From: Takifugu bimaculatus
Taxonomy: Eukaryota > Chordata > Actinopteri > Tetraodontiformes > Tetraodontidae
DNA length: 64,000 nt
Direction: 5' to 3'
NCBI GenBank assembly: GCA_004026145.2
Contig: CP034991.1
Span: 7,351,294-7,415,293 of the forward strand
Within the stretch, counting starts at the first letter, position 1, and every line of letters begins with the position of its first letter. The notes under the pieces are model-generated. The model did no database searches, had not been told where the DNA came from, and saw only the letters and a program-made list of their open reading frames with translations. Below, in pieces: positions 1-15,346 of the stretch. The translations under genes were made by a program, and so were the position numbers.

Positions 1-3030
<3,030 letters not shown>

Positions 3031-3726
3031 TCAGTTTGAGTGAAGAACGAGGCACGAGCAATACGGATTGTGCACGTTTATGCGGGGTCACTCTGGAAGT
3101 CTTATTTATAATAATCATTTGTATTTTTTTCCTGCATTCTGCAATGACAGAACAAACACCCCGACCGGCCGAGATTGCCTGTAAACGAAACATTCTCAGA
3201 AAGATTAAAGGAAACTGACGCCTGCTGATGGTTCAGCACCACCTGACTGTAACAGTCCAGCCAGTATAGCAGGAAAAAGAAAAAAAAAAAAACAAGCTGG
3301 GCTTACATTTGGGGAACTGAAAGTGCTCTGTCTCAGGCTGATAACGGTAAAGAAGATCAGTTGTTGCTTGCAGATCAAAGCATACCAAGGTTCATCGCAG
3401 AACAGAATTAACCTTAAATCACCCTTCCAGCCGGCCTGAACCACCTCCAGGGCTCACAAACGGAGCAACACCCCAACTTACAGTCGCTAATACAGAAAAG
3501 AGCTGATGCAGACTATTTACTCACATAACATAAGCACACTTTGTTCTATTTCTCTCACCAAAAAGGACCTCCCATTCTTATAAATAACATATGGATTCTC
3601 TGACTGTGCCAGAGGCTGTTTGTGTGCTCAAGTCGTGTCAATGCCCTCAGCTTAAAGCACAGATATCTCCCCCTTTAATGGGGCCTTTTTAGTAAGTGTG
3701 AGCCTAGCGAAGGCCCAACAGCCACA

Positions 3727-3753
3727 ACACACACACACACACACACACACACA
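3727..3753. repeat. (CA)n microsatellite
   Basis: An uninterrupted CA/AC dinucleotide run in mef2c intron 2. Confidence 0.95.
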
Positions 3754-3906
3754 TGCACACAAGTGTCGGCATTGTCAAAATAGAGCAGCATCTCCTCCTC
3801 TATTGTTTAGATGAAAATTGGAGCAATGAAAGTGAGGTAATTCCAGCGAGCTGCACCTGGTATCTTTTCAAAGCCATGTGTTTGAGCTCTTTGGCTGTCA
3901 GGGGGT

Positions 3907-3933
3907 AAAAATAAATAAATAAATAAATAAAAT
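3907..3933. repeat. (AAAT)n microsatellite
   Basis: Tandem AAAT units in mef2c intron 2. Confidence 0.9.
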
Positions 3934-6911
3934 GTAGGGAAAAAAGAGAGAGAAAATGCACCACTGCCAGCTTCCGTCTCTGCACAACGCTGCTGTTTCT
4001 GGTATTGGACTTTCTTTGATTTCCTTCTGAGGCTGTGTGGATTATTTACATTGGAAATCTTTATCGGCAAAGCTTTTTTACAGAGAGGACACGCTGCCAG
4101 GCCCGGGCCCAGCTGGTCGCTAATGATCCCAGCTTGTTGATTAACTGCATATTTGTCTACTCTCTTTGGAAGTAAGCAGGCAAATAAATGAGATTTTTTT
4201 AAAAATAAGATAAAAAACTTCGAGCACTCTGAGCACACATGCAAGACTATTTGCATGTGATGGATCCTGGCGAACGTCTCTGTACCATAAATGAAGGACT
4301 GTCCTTCAGATTTCCACGGCTTGGTTTGAAAGTGGAGATAAGGTTCAATGGATATTGATAGATCGTTTTGGATTTCTTGAAATGATATCTCCCACGATGC
4401 ACCAGGGAAACCGAATATCAAACTATCCCTCACATCCACCCTGTCGTCCTCTCTGGCCTGTGATCGGGAAAGAAAACAAGCCTGAACCTCTAAAATTGGA
4501 CCAGACTGCCCACCTCAACATTTCCATTGACGTCAAGTCCTCACGCCAAGATACGTGTTAGATGAAAGCGGCTGAAACCAGAGTTTGGTTTCTATATAGC
4601 AGTGTGAAGTGTGAGGTTTGGTACCTGCAGCAGAAAGTCTCAACTGAATTATTGATGTCAAAAAAGAAAAGAAAAATTCTCCCTTGCGTCCTAAATACTG
4701 TGCTGACATACGGGAATATTGGAAAAATCCCGTTTTCTGTTGTAAAATCAAACATTATCTAGGGACAATAAGCTAAATCGTCATCATTCAAGCTAATCTG
4801 AGAGTCACCGGTTAAAACAAACTGGACTAGAACAGCACAGCCACAGCACAAATCCTTCCAGAGGGATTAAAGAAAATGACACTGCTGTAGGAGTTAAGGT
4901 CAAAGAGGACTACTCAGGCATAGGACATGGGGAGTGTTGTCTTCCTCTGTTTTGATACCAGGGGGCACTGGGGGCAAACGCAGAACACAGTTATAGCAGC
5001 GGGGCGCAGCTCTGTTATCACCCACTCACTCAGTAGCTCAATCTACCAGGGCCATTAGTGTTTCAAAAGGTGGCACAATGCACGCACGGTGGCCAGGTGT
5101 GAGTCCCAGAAGCCCAGACCTGCATTTCTCTAAGGGGGAGGTCAACGTGCTGCTGCGGCGAGCTCAGCAACAGCCAAGCAAACACCTCATGCGCGGCTGC
5201 GCCGTTCCGTGAGATGAGAATCTAATCAAATCTGTCCTGAGTCTCGCGCTTAAAACAACGAAGAATGTAGATTTTACCCAGAGTAAAATTCACACCTAGT
5301 CTGAGTTCAGCAACGGCCCAGGAAGCCACCGATGAAAAGCCTTAAGTGACCAAACAATAACACCTACTGGTATATAAATATCACACCGCACTTATATCTC
5401 AAGCTGACACGTACAACCTGATACCTCCAAACCACATATATTAGTAATGCTGTTGCACGTACACTCAGAAATAGCCAGGCGTGCACACTGAGCAGAATGG
5501 GCACGCTTATTCATGCACGCAGACGTGCTTGTTAGTGCTTTAACGCAGTCTGTGTCACAACCACCGGTGCAAACATGTGACGTGCTAATTTGTGTCCTCT
5601 CTTAGCTACGTGGATTTCACATTCCATATTGGGTTTCAAAGAACTTTTAGCCTATTGTGATCTCATGGCCTCATATGATGCCAACATGTGACCCACTGAT
5701 GCACATGCCAGTGATGTCACCTCTTGTTTATTTAAGTGATGAGTAATGGGAAGTACATTTGGAACACTTGGAAGGGAATGTACAGTTTGTCTCATTTCCC
5801 CATGCTAATGTAAAGAATTTGGCTCTTTGCTGCTGGAAGTAATAGCATCTGTTCATTGCGTTAAGTCTGTTTTACTGCTGCAAACGGGTTAAAATGTGAA
5901 CCTGCAATCATTTGAATTCCACATTTTGATTTAGTAAAACTATAAAACTCCTTCACTAACCGGAACCCCCCCCAAAAAAAAACCTAACACTTGATTTATT
6001 TCATGTTGGGCCAAGAATAGCCTAAAGGTTCCATGGTAAGAAGGTGTTGAATTACAGGGCTTGAGTTGAAATTCTGTAGAACTGTGGATGAAAAATAATC
6101 AAACAAATCGCACATGTAAGTGCAATTTGCAATCAATTTTTATTTTCTTGTTGAATAGGTGTTGTTAGCCACATTGCAGTGGTAAGAATGGAGAGCAGGA
6201 CATTCCACCATACTTACAATACACTGGTTAAAATGGCAACAGTAAATTGGTAATCAAGCGCAGGTAAAAACATACATTGGGGCAATTTTGAGATTTTTGT
6301 GGCTTAATGAGACACAATCTAAACAAGGTCATGGGTGTAGGCCCAGAACTTGACTCTGATTTGTCTGAACAACTCCCCAATCTGAACCAGGACCTTCTAG
6401 ATTTACAACTGCAGGAATTTTCAGATACTCAGTTGCATCTTTGGTACACGAATACAGCTAATGGACAGAATTATTAGCCCATCACTTGCAACTTATCGTC
6501 CATGTTCAGCTCCACAAATATAAATCCTCCTGTCTTAAATGAATGGATGTCAGATCATTAGCATCGACATCAAAATTGATACTTAGGCAGAAGCTTTGAA
6601 GATGCATTTCTAGTATTATCTATTCACCCCTGTCCTCTACAGCCTTGTCCCAACAGAGATTGAGACACACTCGTCTAAAAACAGCCCTACCTTTACATCA
6701 ATTTGATAAACTCTGGCTCATTTTTTAGTTTTAAATGATTATTAAATCATAACTTTCTTTTGGCAAAAGGAGACAAAATGGCCAGGATGAAAAAAAGATG
6801 ATTAAGTGAATTTTAAGGAGGTATCGTGCTTGATTCTCTGCCACATGGGTGAGAGGAGAAAGAAAGGAGGGAGCAAGAAGGAGGAGGGGAGGACAAAGAG
6901 GGGGTGGACAC

Positions 6912-6953
6912 ACAGGAAGCACATTTGTATGCATTTCCTCTCATAACAGGAAG
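6912..6953 (+). promoter_or_regulatory. ETS cluster with a FOX:ETS-like composite (candidate endothelial element)
   Basis: Three ETS cores lie within about 42 bp: CAGGAAG at 6912-6918, TTTCCT (reverse orientation) near 6934-6939, and AACAGGAAG at 6945-6953. The last is a FOX:ETS composite. The cluster is inside mef2c intron 2. Vertebrate Mef2c is known to be driven in endothelium by ETS-dependent and FOX:ETS-dependent enhancers; that this is one is inference. Confidence 0.35.
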
Positions 6954-8287
6954 AGGCCAGTGGCTTCCCCTTCACAATGGCTTCGCTTCTGCTTCCCACC
7001 TCCTGCCTGCTTCCCTGGGGGAGGAGGAGGTGGAGGAAGAGGAGGAGTGGAGAGTCAGACACCAGAAAACTGCTGGTTAGCAAACCAAACATGGCAGTGC
7101 ACGCACGCAAACACACACACATACAGGACAGCTTTGGAGAGCGTGATTAGTCTTGCGTCAAACACTTATCCCATTGTCAGGATCCAAGCAGGAAGACACG
7201 GGCTTACGCAAAAAGGAATGAGTGGCGCTCAAGACCTGGGCCTGAACTCTGCTTCACAGCCAATGACGCCGTTAAGAGGGGCATTATGATAAAAGAGGCT
7301 TTGTCCTAGCCTTCATGCATGCTCTTCTCCCCTAAACACCCCACTTATCATCCTTTTCTCTGCGCTTTCACCATTCTGCCGGACCAGGCAGCACCATTCA
7401 AACATGTCGTCATTCAAGTTCTACATTAAGCAGCAGCAAATGACCAGGGCTGATGAGGGCGTGTTCATCACGCCAGTTTTAGCCACAGTTGCTGGTGTCA
7501 AATACGCAGCGTCTCCGATTGTTCTCATGGCCCAAGCTTGTAATTACGTTTAAAGACGACATGGAAATGGCTGCCCAGAGACTTCTGCGTGCTCCTGTTT
7601 ATGCTGAACAACCGCAGCTGAAAACAGATACACTCAAGGGCTAAAAAAAAGTAAATGTTACACTGCACGTCCCGAGTTAGCGGCCAGGGACGGCAAAAAT
7701 AACTCTGTTGTCACTCATTTGAGGTGGACAAACATTTGCCACGTCATGAAGCCTCTCATGCTCAAAGAATACTGTTCAATCAAAGAAAGCTGATTTGGCT
7801 GAGTTCTTTCCCATTTTGGAACATTAATTACATTTAAAACTAATTAATGAATAAACTAACTCGCTGCTATGCCTTTGGTGTGAATTCTGCTAAAATGATA
7901 CATGTGACACGTGACAAATAGGCTTCTTGTAGACTTTTTTCCTGTTGGAGTGTCAATGACACAGTGACATGAGCCTGGAAAATAAACCACATGATGAACA
8001 TGTGATGGAGACGCAGAGCAACAATTACAAATAAATATTTAAATCAAGGCAACAGCGTGAACGTTGAGCGTAGCAAACGTCTCAAACGAGGCCTCATGGA
8101 GCTGAACATATGACAGGGATGAGCGCTACTCGCTGGAGGAAAAGGAGGGAGATGGCAGAAGGTGGGAAACAGGGAATTAGAGGAGGGGAGCAGAGGTGAG
8201 CAGCTACCCTGTGGGCCTCATTATTTTCCTGCTGTTAATTTCACTTGCATTTTCTCACCCCTGAGCTGTAGATTGGAGGGGAGAATG

Positions 8288-8307
8288 CTCTCTCTCTCTC
8301 TCTCTCT
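8288..8307. repeat. (TC)n microsatellite
   Basis: A short CT dinucleotide run in mef2c intron 2. Confidence 0.9.
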
Positions 8308-8393
8308 GTCTGAAACTAAAGAACCTGATTCTAGTAGTAATTTAACAAAGTAACAGAACAGATGCAACATAGAGAAGAAGACTAAGAGCATCT

Positions 8394-8410
8394 GGGGGGG
8401 GGGGGGGGGG
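8394..8410. repeat. poly(G) tract, 17 nt
   Basis: A homopolymer G run. It could form G-quadruplex structure, and its length is error-prone in sequencing. Confidence 0.95.
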
Positions 8411-8794
8411 AGTGGAGGGGGTTGTTGCATTTTATCGCCTCCCAGGCAAAGTGCATGTCATGATGTTGTTTGTGGGAGCTGGGAGATCCTGTTGTTTTAC
8501 TTCCTGTCACTGATGACCCAATCCATGTGTAACCTTTGGCCCTGGGTCCCTCCCCTCTCAGAAACCACATGCTCCATACAAACACACATATACACACAGA
8601 TTTGCACAAACAAGTCATCCTAAATTAAGCCCAGCGAGTGTACTGGCTGGAGAGGTAACACTAATTAGACCCAATTGCAGTAAATTAGTCCAACTCCAGA
8701 GAGATACATGTGTTTCAGATGTGTACACGTGTTTACAAGAACGCATTTGACTCCTCTCCACTGTGCGTCTGAGCGCGTAATCTGTCTTAAATCT

Positions 8795-8798
<4 letters not shown>

Positions 8799-8840
<42 letters not shown>
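8799..8840. repeat. (GT)21 microsatellite
   Basis: Forty-two uninterrupted bases of GT, followed by a degenerate GT-rich tail to about 8905. Long alternating purine-pyrimidine runs can adopt Z-DNA. Confidence 0.95.
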
Positions 8841-8843
<3 letters not shown>

Positions 8844-8939
8844 CGCACACGTATACCTGAGCATGCATCCTGTATGGTCGGTGTGTGTGCGTGCTTGTGT
8901 GTGCTGTTATACTGACTTGGGCAACAGACTCCACTCTCT

Positions 8940-9300
8940 GTGTGCAGCCCGTGGGTTTATGGCACAGGGGGCTCTTTCATGTGACCCAGACTGGGAGAGG
9001 GTTTGAGTGGTCAGGGGGCTTGGAGCCAGGGCTCGCACACTGCTGCCCACTGTCCGGAGCTCCGGGCAGCCAGTCAACGCCAGGGAGGCCTGGTCTTTTT
9101 GCCCCCGCTCTGGGAAAGTGTTTCACGGCCCGGGGGTGGCAGCCCGAAGTGGCCGCCCAGAGAGAGGCAGGACCTCTGCCCACGACGATGGTGCTTCTAG
9201 GGGGGCAGCAGTGCAGCCCTGTAGGTGGCAAGATGGTGTTGACAGCCACACAGAGTGGTGCCACTCCAAAGAGAGCTGAAGTGTTTGGAGAGTTTGCCGA
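8940..9300. other. GC-rich non-repetitive block in mef2c intron 2
   Basis: This segment is clearly GC-richer than the flanking intron and open in several frames, which explains the overlapping ORFs of 65-156 codons on both strands. None matches a family I recognise. It includes an inverted repeat GAGTGG-TG-CCACTC at about 9254-9267 and ends near a MEF2-like AT element (CTATTTAAAG on the minus strand, about 9308-9317). It could be a conserved regulatory element or an unrecognised exon. Nothing shows coding use. Confidence 0.3.
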
Positions 9301-11402
9301 CTGTATAGCTTTAAATAGCTATCAGGGAGAAATGTGGGCGCAGAATGGTTTTTAGACATATTTTTATAAAATGTTCAATGTATTTCTTTTGACAAACTAT
9401 AGAATCAACAATGTGGTGTATATATATATAAATATAATGTGTGTATATCTGGAGACTGGAGGGCTAGAGGACACATGTTTACTTGAGGTGGGATGTGACA
9501 CATTCTGTGAAGAAGGAAGTGAAAATATTCAAATGAATTGATCTTTTTCTTTTTTCGAAGATGTTTCTGTGTCTTGTGACCCTCCCAAAGCCTACAAACA
9601 GTGGTGATGTCACTCCTGTAGGCCATGGGTCGAATGACCGAATGCTCTCTGGATGCGGTGTTTTCCACATGACTTGATGATATCATGTCACTCGGTTGAA
9701 CAAACGACAAACTGTGATCAGATCAAAACAATAAAATCCAGCGATATATTGATCTTCCTTTCCCTGAACCCTGTCCCTCCTCCCCCCCTTTCCCCCCCTG
9801 TAAGCAAAGCCCGGATATCTTTGGCATCGATTCCCCTCAGGTGTCCTTCCTGTCTCCCTCTTTCCCTCCTTATCCGCAGGAGCCGGAGCGCCTGGTGCAA
9901 CTGGCGGGCCTGGGCTGGGCTGGGATGAGGGAGACAGTCTGAGATAACAGAGAGAGGGAAGCTTTGGTGTTGCAGCAACATGATCGCTTCGGTCCTCGTG
10001 TAAACTGCGTGACCTCCTCCCCGTTCCTCCTCCGCCTCCAGTCGGACTTTCAAAACAAATACTCCATTGTTTTTATTTATGCACTCTGTCACGACTGGAA
10101 TTTTCTTCCTAATCTCAGGTCCGCTTGCATTCCCACCCCTCTTACTTCCAGAAAACACACTCGTTGAGGTGAGTCACGACAGGGGTCACAAATCTACTTC
10201 AATTACTCCTCCACTATCGACTAATCGATTCCTCGAGTCTCTTGGTGTCATTTCCTCCTGGCTGTTAATGACTGTGTTTGATAAAGCGGACTGTGAGGAC
10301 ACGGCAAACACCGGCTAAGCGGTGTTCTGTGTTCAGACAAGGTGAGTGTGTGTCTAGATGTGTGTTTGACCTGTGATCTAGGGGCCATGTCAGTAGCGTA
10401 TGGATCCAATTGGCCTGCCAGGAAGCTGACAAAGTGTCAGTGGTCAGTCGTGCCACAGGAAGTGATCAATTGCGCGCCTCGAGGGCAGTGAGAGAGCCCC
10501 TGTCTCTATCTACTTCCTGCCAAAGACGCCGTCTGGATGAATCACGTACAGAAGTTGTTCTTATTCTCCCAAGTAAACCAGCCACTTGTAAACGGTGTCC
10601 TGCGTTTATTCAGTTGCTAGTCTGGTTATTAGAATAAGAATTTGAATAAATCTATGTGTTGTGTTATGTGATTTATGGCAGATTTATGGCAACAAAAACA
10701 CCGATTCAGCAGCGCTTCCTCTCCGCCCCTGTTGGCCTAATCCAGCGTGCTACCTTTCAACGTCTCATTTCTGCGTACTTATTTGTGTTTTCTCCTGTCC
10801 TGCCACACTCTGCCCAGTAATATTCCACTCCCTGCGAGCTAAACTGGCAAACAGCATCCGACACCACCCGCGAAAGCGGTGATAGTGTTAAAATGATTCA
10901 AAGTGATTTTCAGCACTTTGCGGTACCAAAAGCGACACTTTAAGGTTGATAGTTGCTTAACTGAATGCTCGCATCCTTGCATTGACACACTTTTCTCTTT
11001 CTCCAATGTATCCAGTTTATTACAAAGAGGAGGAGGGGAGGAGGGGGTCACTCCTGCACATGAATAGTGTCAGTGCACAATGTAGCATGGGCGACCCAGA
11101 AAGCCCTTTCCTGGTTGGATTCCTTGACTAGCTACACTGTGGCTCTCCACCCCAGACGACCCAGACTGAGACTGGAGTAAGCCGTCTTGGGCTAAACGAG
11201 GCTCCTTAATAGAAATGTACCATTAGAAAGCCAAAAGAATCCCAGCCTCCTCTGTGGCACCCAAGTCCACACATTGCCCAGACTCCCAGAAGACCTTCAC
11301 TGGTGAAGGCCATGTGGGGTGTGGGGCGTTTTGCCCACCACCCCCGCTTTGTCCTCCCCTCCCTCATCCTCATCCATCCTCCCCATTCCCCAGGGACTTT
11401 AC

Positions 11403-11456
11403 CTGTCTGTTGCGTTCATCCATAATCCGCGTGATCTGAATCTTTTTCCTCCCCAT
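11403..11456 (-). CDS. mef2c: mef2c first coding exon: start codon and N-terminal MADS box (residues 1-18)
   Basis: The 54-nt coding part encodes MGRKKIQITRIMDERNRQ, the invariant start of MEF2 proteins. Residues G2, R3, K4 and K5 form the N-terminal arm that enters the DNA minor groove, and the I6-Q18 segment begins the recognition helix. The start codon has a strong context, with A at -3 and G at +4. The exon ends CAG|GTAAAG, in phase 0, and joins cleanly to V19 of the next exon at 2997. Coding length and phase equal those of mammalian MEF2C. The exon is too short for a 60-codon ORF search and was found by reading the reverse complement. Confidence 0.97.
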
Positions 11457-11600
11457 CGTCCCCGTCTCTTTTTTCTCTCCTCCTTTTCAAGAACTTTATG
11501 CTTTTCTTCTCTCTTCTTTTCTTCACTCGTCTGCTCTTCCCTTTTCAGTCACTTTCTCTGCTATTTGTTCCAATCAGCTCAAAGATTCCAGCATCCGTAC
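11457..11600 (-). other. mef2c: mef2c 5' untranslated part of the ATG exon
   Basis: Upstream of the start codon, the minus strand is a purine-rich 144-nt leader. It is preceded by a textbook acceptor, a long pyrimidine tract ending TTCTTTCTTGCAG with AG at 11602-11601. This implies at least one upstream non-coding exon, as in other vertebrate mef2c genes. The leader has a single upstream ATG. Confidence 0.8.
11574..11594 (-). promoter_or_regulatory. short upstream ORF (6 codons plus stop) in the mef2c leader
   Basis: ATG at 11594-11592 opens a frame reading MLESLS and then TGA at 11576-11574, 117 nt before the real start codon. Its context is weak (C at -3, C at +4), so leaky scanning is expected. 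Such uORFs can dampen translation. The ORF is visible in the sequence; any regulatory effect is inference and depends on this leader being transcribed. Confidence 0.5.
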
Positions 11601-12414
11601 CTGCAAGAAAGAAGAGGGGAGGGGGAGGAGGGCGGGGTGAGCATTAAATGAAATGAAATATGGCAAAATAGGGAGGGAAAAAAAAATAATAAAAGTGGCA
11701 TCATGGCAGCCACAAGGGAGGGTGAAGAAAGACAAAGAATCTGTCAACAATGTTGTGAGAACGGCTGTTTTTCACTGTCGATATCATGCAAATCAGTTTC
11801 TGCAGGGGTTTTTTTTTTCGTTTTTTTTTTCCCAGGCAACCAACTATGAGAGGAGACAGCGCTGTCAGGATCTCGCTTCGTTCACAGAGAGTTTGACAGT
11901 GTTTTGGAAGTGCCACTAACTTAAATGCTCTAATCACCAACACTGTAACATTACCTCCAGACTGAGAAATACATTTTGTTTCTTCCCACGAAATGCACTG
12001 TATTGACAGTGAGACTGCAAGGGACCGTCCCCCCCCCACCAAATCTACCTGCAGCTCATCTCCAAACTGGCAGATGGGAATTGTGAGACACGCTACCAAT
12101 GCACAGTTTTTCTATGTTCTAGTGAAACAATGTCAAAAGAAGAAGCAAAAATAATTCCAAAAGCATTAAGAGGTAGAGAACAGAGATCTTTTGTTTTAAT
12201 GGCTACAACAATATTAATTGAAATGGAGACACTGGATGCCAATGAGCTAACCCAAAAAGCAGCCGAATGCACCTCAGCGGTTGCATGTGTGCAAGCAGTG
12301 AGTGTGTGTTTGAGAAGTGGAGGCAGGCCGCTGTTGAGCTGGACAGAATGTGCAAAGATGAAAGCAATACTGTGAAAAGTTGGTGTGACTGTGTGTCCGT
12401 ATATGCGTGTGTGC

Positions 12415-12441
12415 ATGTGTGTGTGTGTGTGTGTGTGTGTG
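12415..12441. repeat. (GT)n microsatellite
   Basis: A GT dinucleotide run in intron 1, within a wider GT-rich stretch from about 12380. Confidence 0.9.
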
Positions 12442-13579
12442 CGTCTGTTCCTGTGTGGGTTTGGCTAAGCCAGAGCTCCAGTGCATCTCTCCAGAGTGCT
12501 AAAGTAGGCCAACCCAATCTATCTCAGGGAGGAGCAGAAGAACTGTTGTTGTGTTTTCTTTTGACAGTAGAGGTGATAACGTCCCTCGTTATGCAAATGA
12601 GCATCCCATTATTTAAGCTCAGTGCAATGCAGGGGAGCTGTCAGCGCCGTCACATAAAAAAAAAAAAATCCTGCATCTACCCTGCCTTTTTTTTCTACTT
12701 TCCCCTTCTTCTCTCTTCTCTCCTTTCTGAAACAGCTTTCCGGCACCTGGCAGCACAAGCATCAGACATTGATGTGGAAGACGACACCGCTTCACCAAAA
12801 GACACGTCAGTCTCAGTCTCTCTATCACTCTCTCTCTTTCTTTTCTCTCATGCACCCTTGCTCTCTCGCTCCCGTGCTCGTAGTGCGCACATACGTGCAC
12901 ATCACCCTTCTTTCCTTCTCCTTGTGCTCTAAGAAAGAGAAAGCACAAGAAATCTCTAAATGGCGAGAGGGCGAACGCAGCACATCATCATGGACTCGAC
13001 CTTCTTGTTGGACACTGATAATCGCGAAGGCCGCCGGCTAACGACGTGTTTGCTCAGGCCCGAACATTTTCAACCACGCCGCAATCATTATAATGTAAAA
13101 TTCTCTGACATTAACTTCCATCAATTAAAATCAGAGAGACAATAAAATATGAACAATGATCAAATAAATCACAAAAAAAGAGCCTTCCTTAGTTGATGGG
13201 TAGAAATACGCCCACTTGCCTCATTTGGCAGTTAGGACAACAGCCAAACTACGCATCACAATAACAAGTTCTAAAATAAAGGCATGGGAAGGAGGGGGGG
13301 GGGTATCCAAAACACTTTAGCATCACTGTGTGCACACATACCCATCCACAGTCAGAAAAACAAAGAGCTGCCCTGTGGAGGACAACAAAAGAGGGATGTT
13401 GTCAGACAAATGAGGATTACAAGCCAACACCAAGGCGCTTGGCACAGGACAGCCAGACAAGGATATCAATCAAGTCAGTGTACCTCAATCACAGGCTGAC
13501 AGCATCAACCCCTCCCAGCCTTTGTACTCCACACTATCCGGCCCGGGCACGGCTCCAAACAAGGAGGCGTTACCTATGT

Positions 13580-14030
13580 GATCCCTGCCTCCTGGCCTCC
13601 ACCTCCTCCTCCTTCCTCCCACAGCCGACTGAGCAGAGCAGAACCTCTCAATGTCAACAACCACTGGGGCAACACCTAAGGCCTTACGTAACATTAATGC
13701 TAAGACTAAGCTCATGTCCTGAACATTTAATCCCTGCTTTTGGCTCCCGGCACCTGCCAACGCTCCCCGAGGTGAAGCTTTGCCGCCGCTCAGCCCCTCA
13801 TCGGTGCCAGCCTACACGCCACCCCATTCATTCTCACTTTTTACCTCGTTTGCCTCCTCCTACACAATCATACTGTATAAGTTACCATCCCTCTATCCCC
13901 ACCTCCCTCCCACCTTTCTCACCACCCCCCCCCACTCTTCCTCGCACCCGCCCCCGTCCCATGCGAATGCCAGGCAGCTCCTGGATAAGAACCCACCTCC
14001 TCAGCGGGCTCCTTTCCCTCCTTTCATTTA
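13580..14030. repeat. pyrimidine-rich low-complexity tract
   Basis: Long C/T-rich sequence on the plus strand produces Pro/Ser/His-rich open frames on both strands. There is no domain content. The strand bias can favour triplex (H-DNA) structure. Confidence 0.7.
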
Positions 14031-14939
14031 TTTCCTTCATGTTGGACAGAGCATCACTTTGACTCCAATGATTTCCAGCAAATCGCACAATCCACACGGC
14101 CCTCGTGATAGTAGACAATATTCTGCTGGGTCCAAACCATTGGCTGTGGCATTTTTTATTTTTTTGGCAAATGCTCACCGATGTCTGATTTTGGCATTTG
14201 TGAAAATCACCAGGATGTGTGTCTTAAACAGTAAATCTGTGACATTTGTGTTGCTCCTCTGCACCCTCACACAAACACAAGGAAGCGCTTTGTGCGACGC
14301 GAGGCTTTACGTGTGCGGCAGGGGCCTTGGCGCAATGCAGAATTCACAGGGATTGGTTGAATTCCACTCAACTGTTGCGGCTGTCACATCCCAAATACCT
14401 GGAGGGACTGCAATTCTCAGCAGGAATTTCTCACAGGGGAGCGACACTGACACTTACCTCGACAGGGCAGATGAGGTGAGAATGAAACAAGCAGAGGGAT
14501 GAAGACGCACAGCAAGAGAGAAGAAAGAACTAACAAGCTTATGAGCGCGCATTAAGCCAATTTACTAATCCCAAAGTGGGGCAAAGTAAAAGAAGGATTG
14601 AGAGGTGTAAAAGGATGAAAACGCAAAAGGCATTTCCTCATCCTCCGTGTGGATTTTGACTAATGGTATGCTTGCATTCACACCGGCCTGGTAAATGAAG
14701 AGAACCTACAGCAAAAGTCTGCTAAGGTCAGAGATCGCGCTCGCACCAAGCAGACAGAAGCAGAGCAAATGCTCTTCGGCTGGTTTTACATCTTCATACG
14801 CATGTTACGCTGGAGAGGTGACAATGAGAGAGAGGGAGAAACAGGGAGAAGAGGGGGGAAATGGAGTGAAGCATAAAGAGAGATCTTTTGAAAAGGCACC
14901 AGGCCTCTCTAGGGGGAGGGGAAGAGCTGCATCCACGAC

Positions 14940-15062
14940 CCTCCCATCTGTTCAGCAGACGGACGGAGAGAGAGAAGCAGAGAGGGAGGGAGGGAGGGAG
15001 AGAGAGATATAGAGAGGGGGGGGAGTGAAGGTTGGGGGAGGATGGGAGAGAGGGAGGGAGCA
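14940..15062. repeat. GA-rich / (GAGG)n low-complexity tract
   Basis: Imperfect GAGA and GGGA repeats on the plus strand, giving only Glu/Arg-rich or Ser/Pro-rich spurious frames. Confidence 0.8.
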
Positions 15063-15326
15063 GCAATTCAGCACATAGATCTAATGAGCGTTCTCGCTCT
15101 CTTTCAGAAGTGGAGCTGAGAGGACGATGGGAACATATCCACTCAGTGCACCACAAGGCTTGATTCTAGGTCGCTTCACTCCCAAGTGTTTAGTCACTAA
15201 AAACTAATATACAGCACATGGTGCTTTTTCATACTCTAATAGATGGTCTGCAGGGTGCTTGCTAATGTGTGTTTTCTGCTTCTTTTGTTATTGAGGACAG
15301 ACAGTGAAGCTGATTCTTGAAATCAT

Positions 15327-15346
15327 GGGGGGGGGGGGGGGGGGGG
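15327..15346. repeat. poly(G) tract, 20 nt
   Basis: An uninterrupted homopolymer G run in intron 1. Confidence 0.95.

Noticed and set aside
3578..4208. Further MEF2 consensus matches at 3578-3587 and 4199-4208, and one at 22021-22030
   Set aside because: They fit YTA(A/T)4TAR but sit in AT-rich or low-complexity DNA, and about four matches are expected by chance in 64 kb.
3807..4439. 210-codon minus-strand open frame in intron 2
   Set aside because: No recognisable domain. It includes the AAAT repeat translated as Phe/Ile/Tyr/Leu-rich sequence and has no matching splice sites.
12267..12932. 221-codon plus-strand frame with Cys/Val repeats
   Set aside because: The Cys-Val-rich part is a translated GT microsatellite, and the rest is CT-rich low complexity.
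13328..14502. Two overlapping plus-strand frames of about 240 codons
   Set aside because: They lie in a pyrimidine-rich low-complexity tract, are rich in Pro/Ser/Thr/His, and are open in several frames at once, as expected from base bias.
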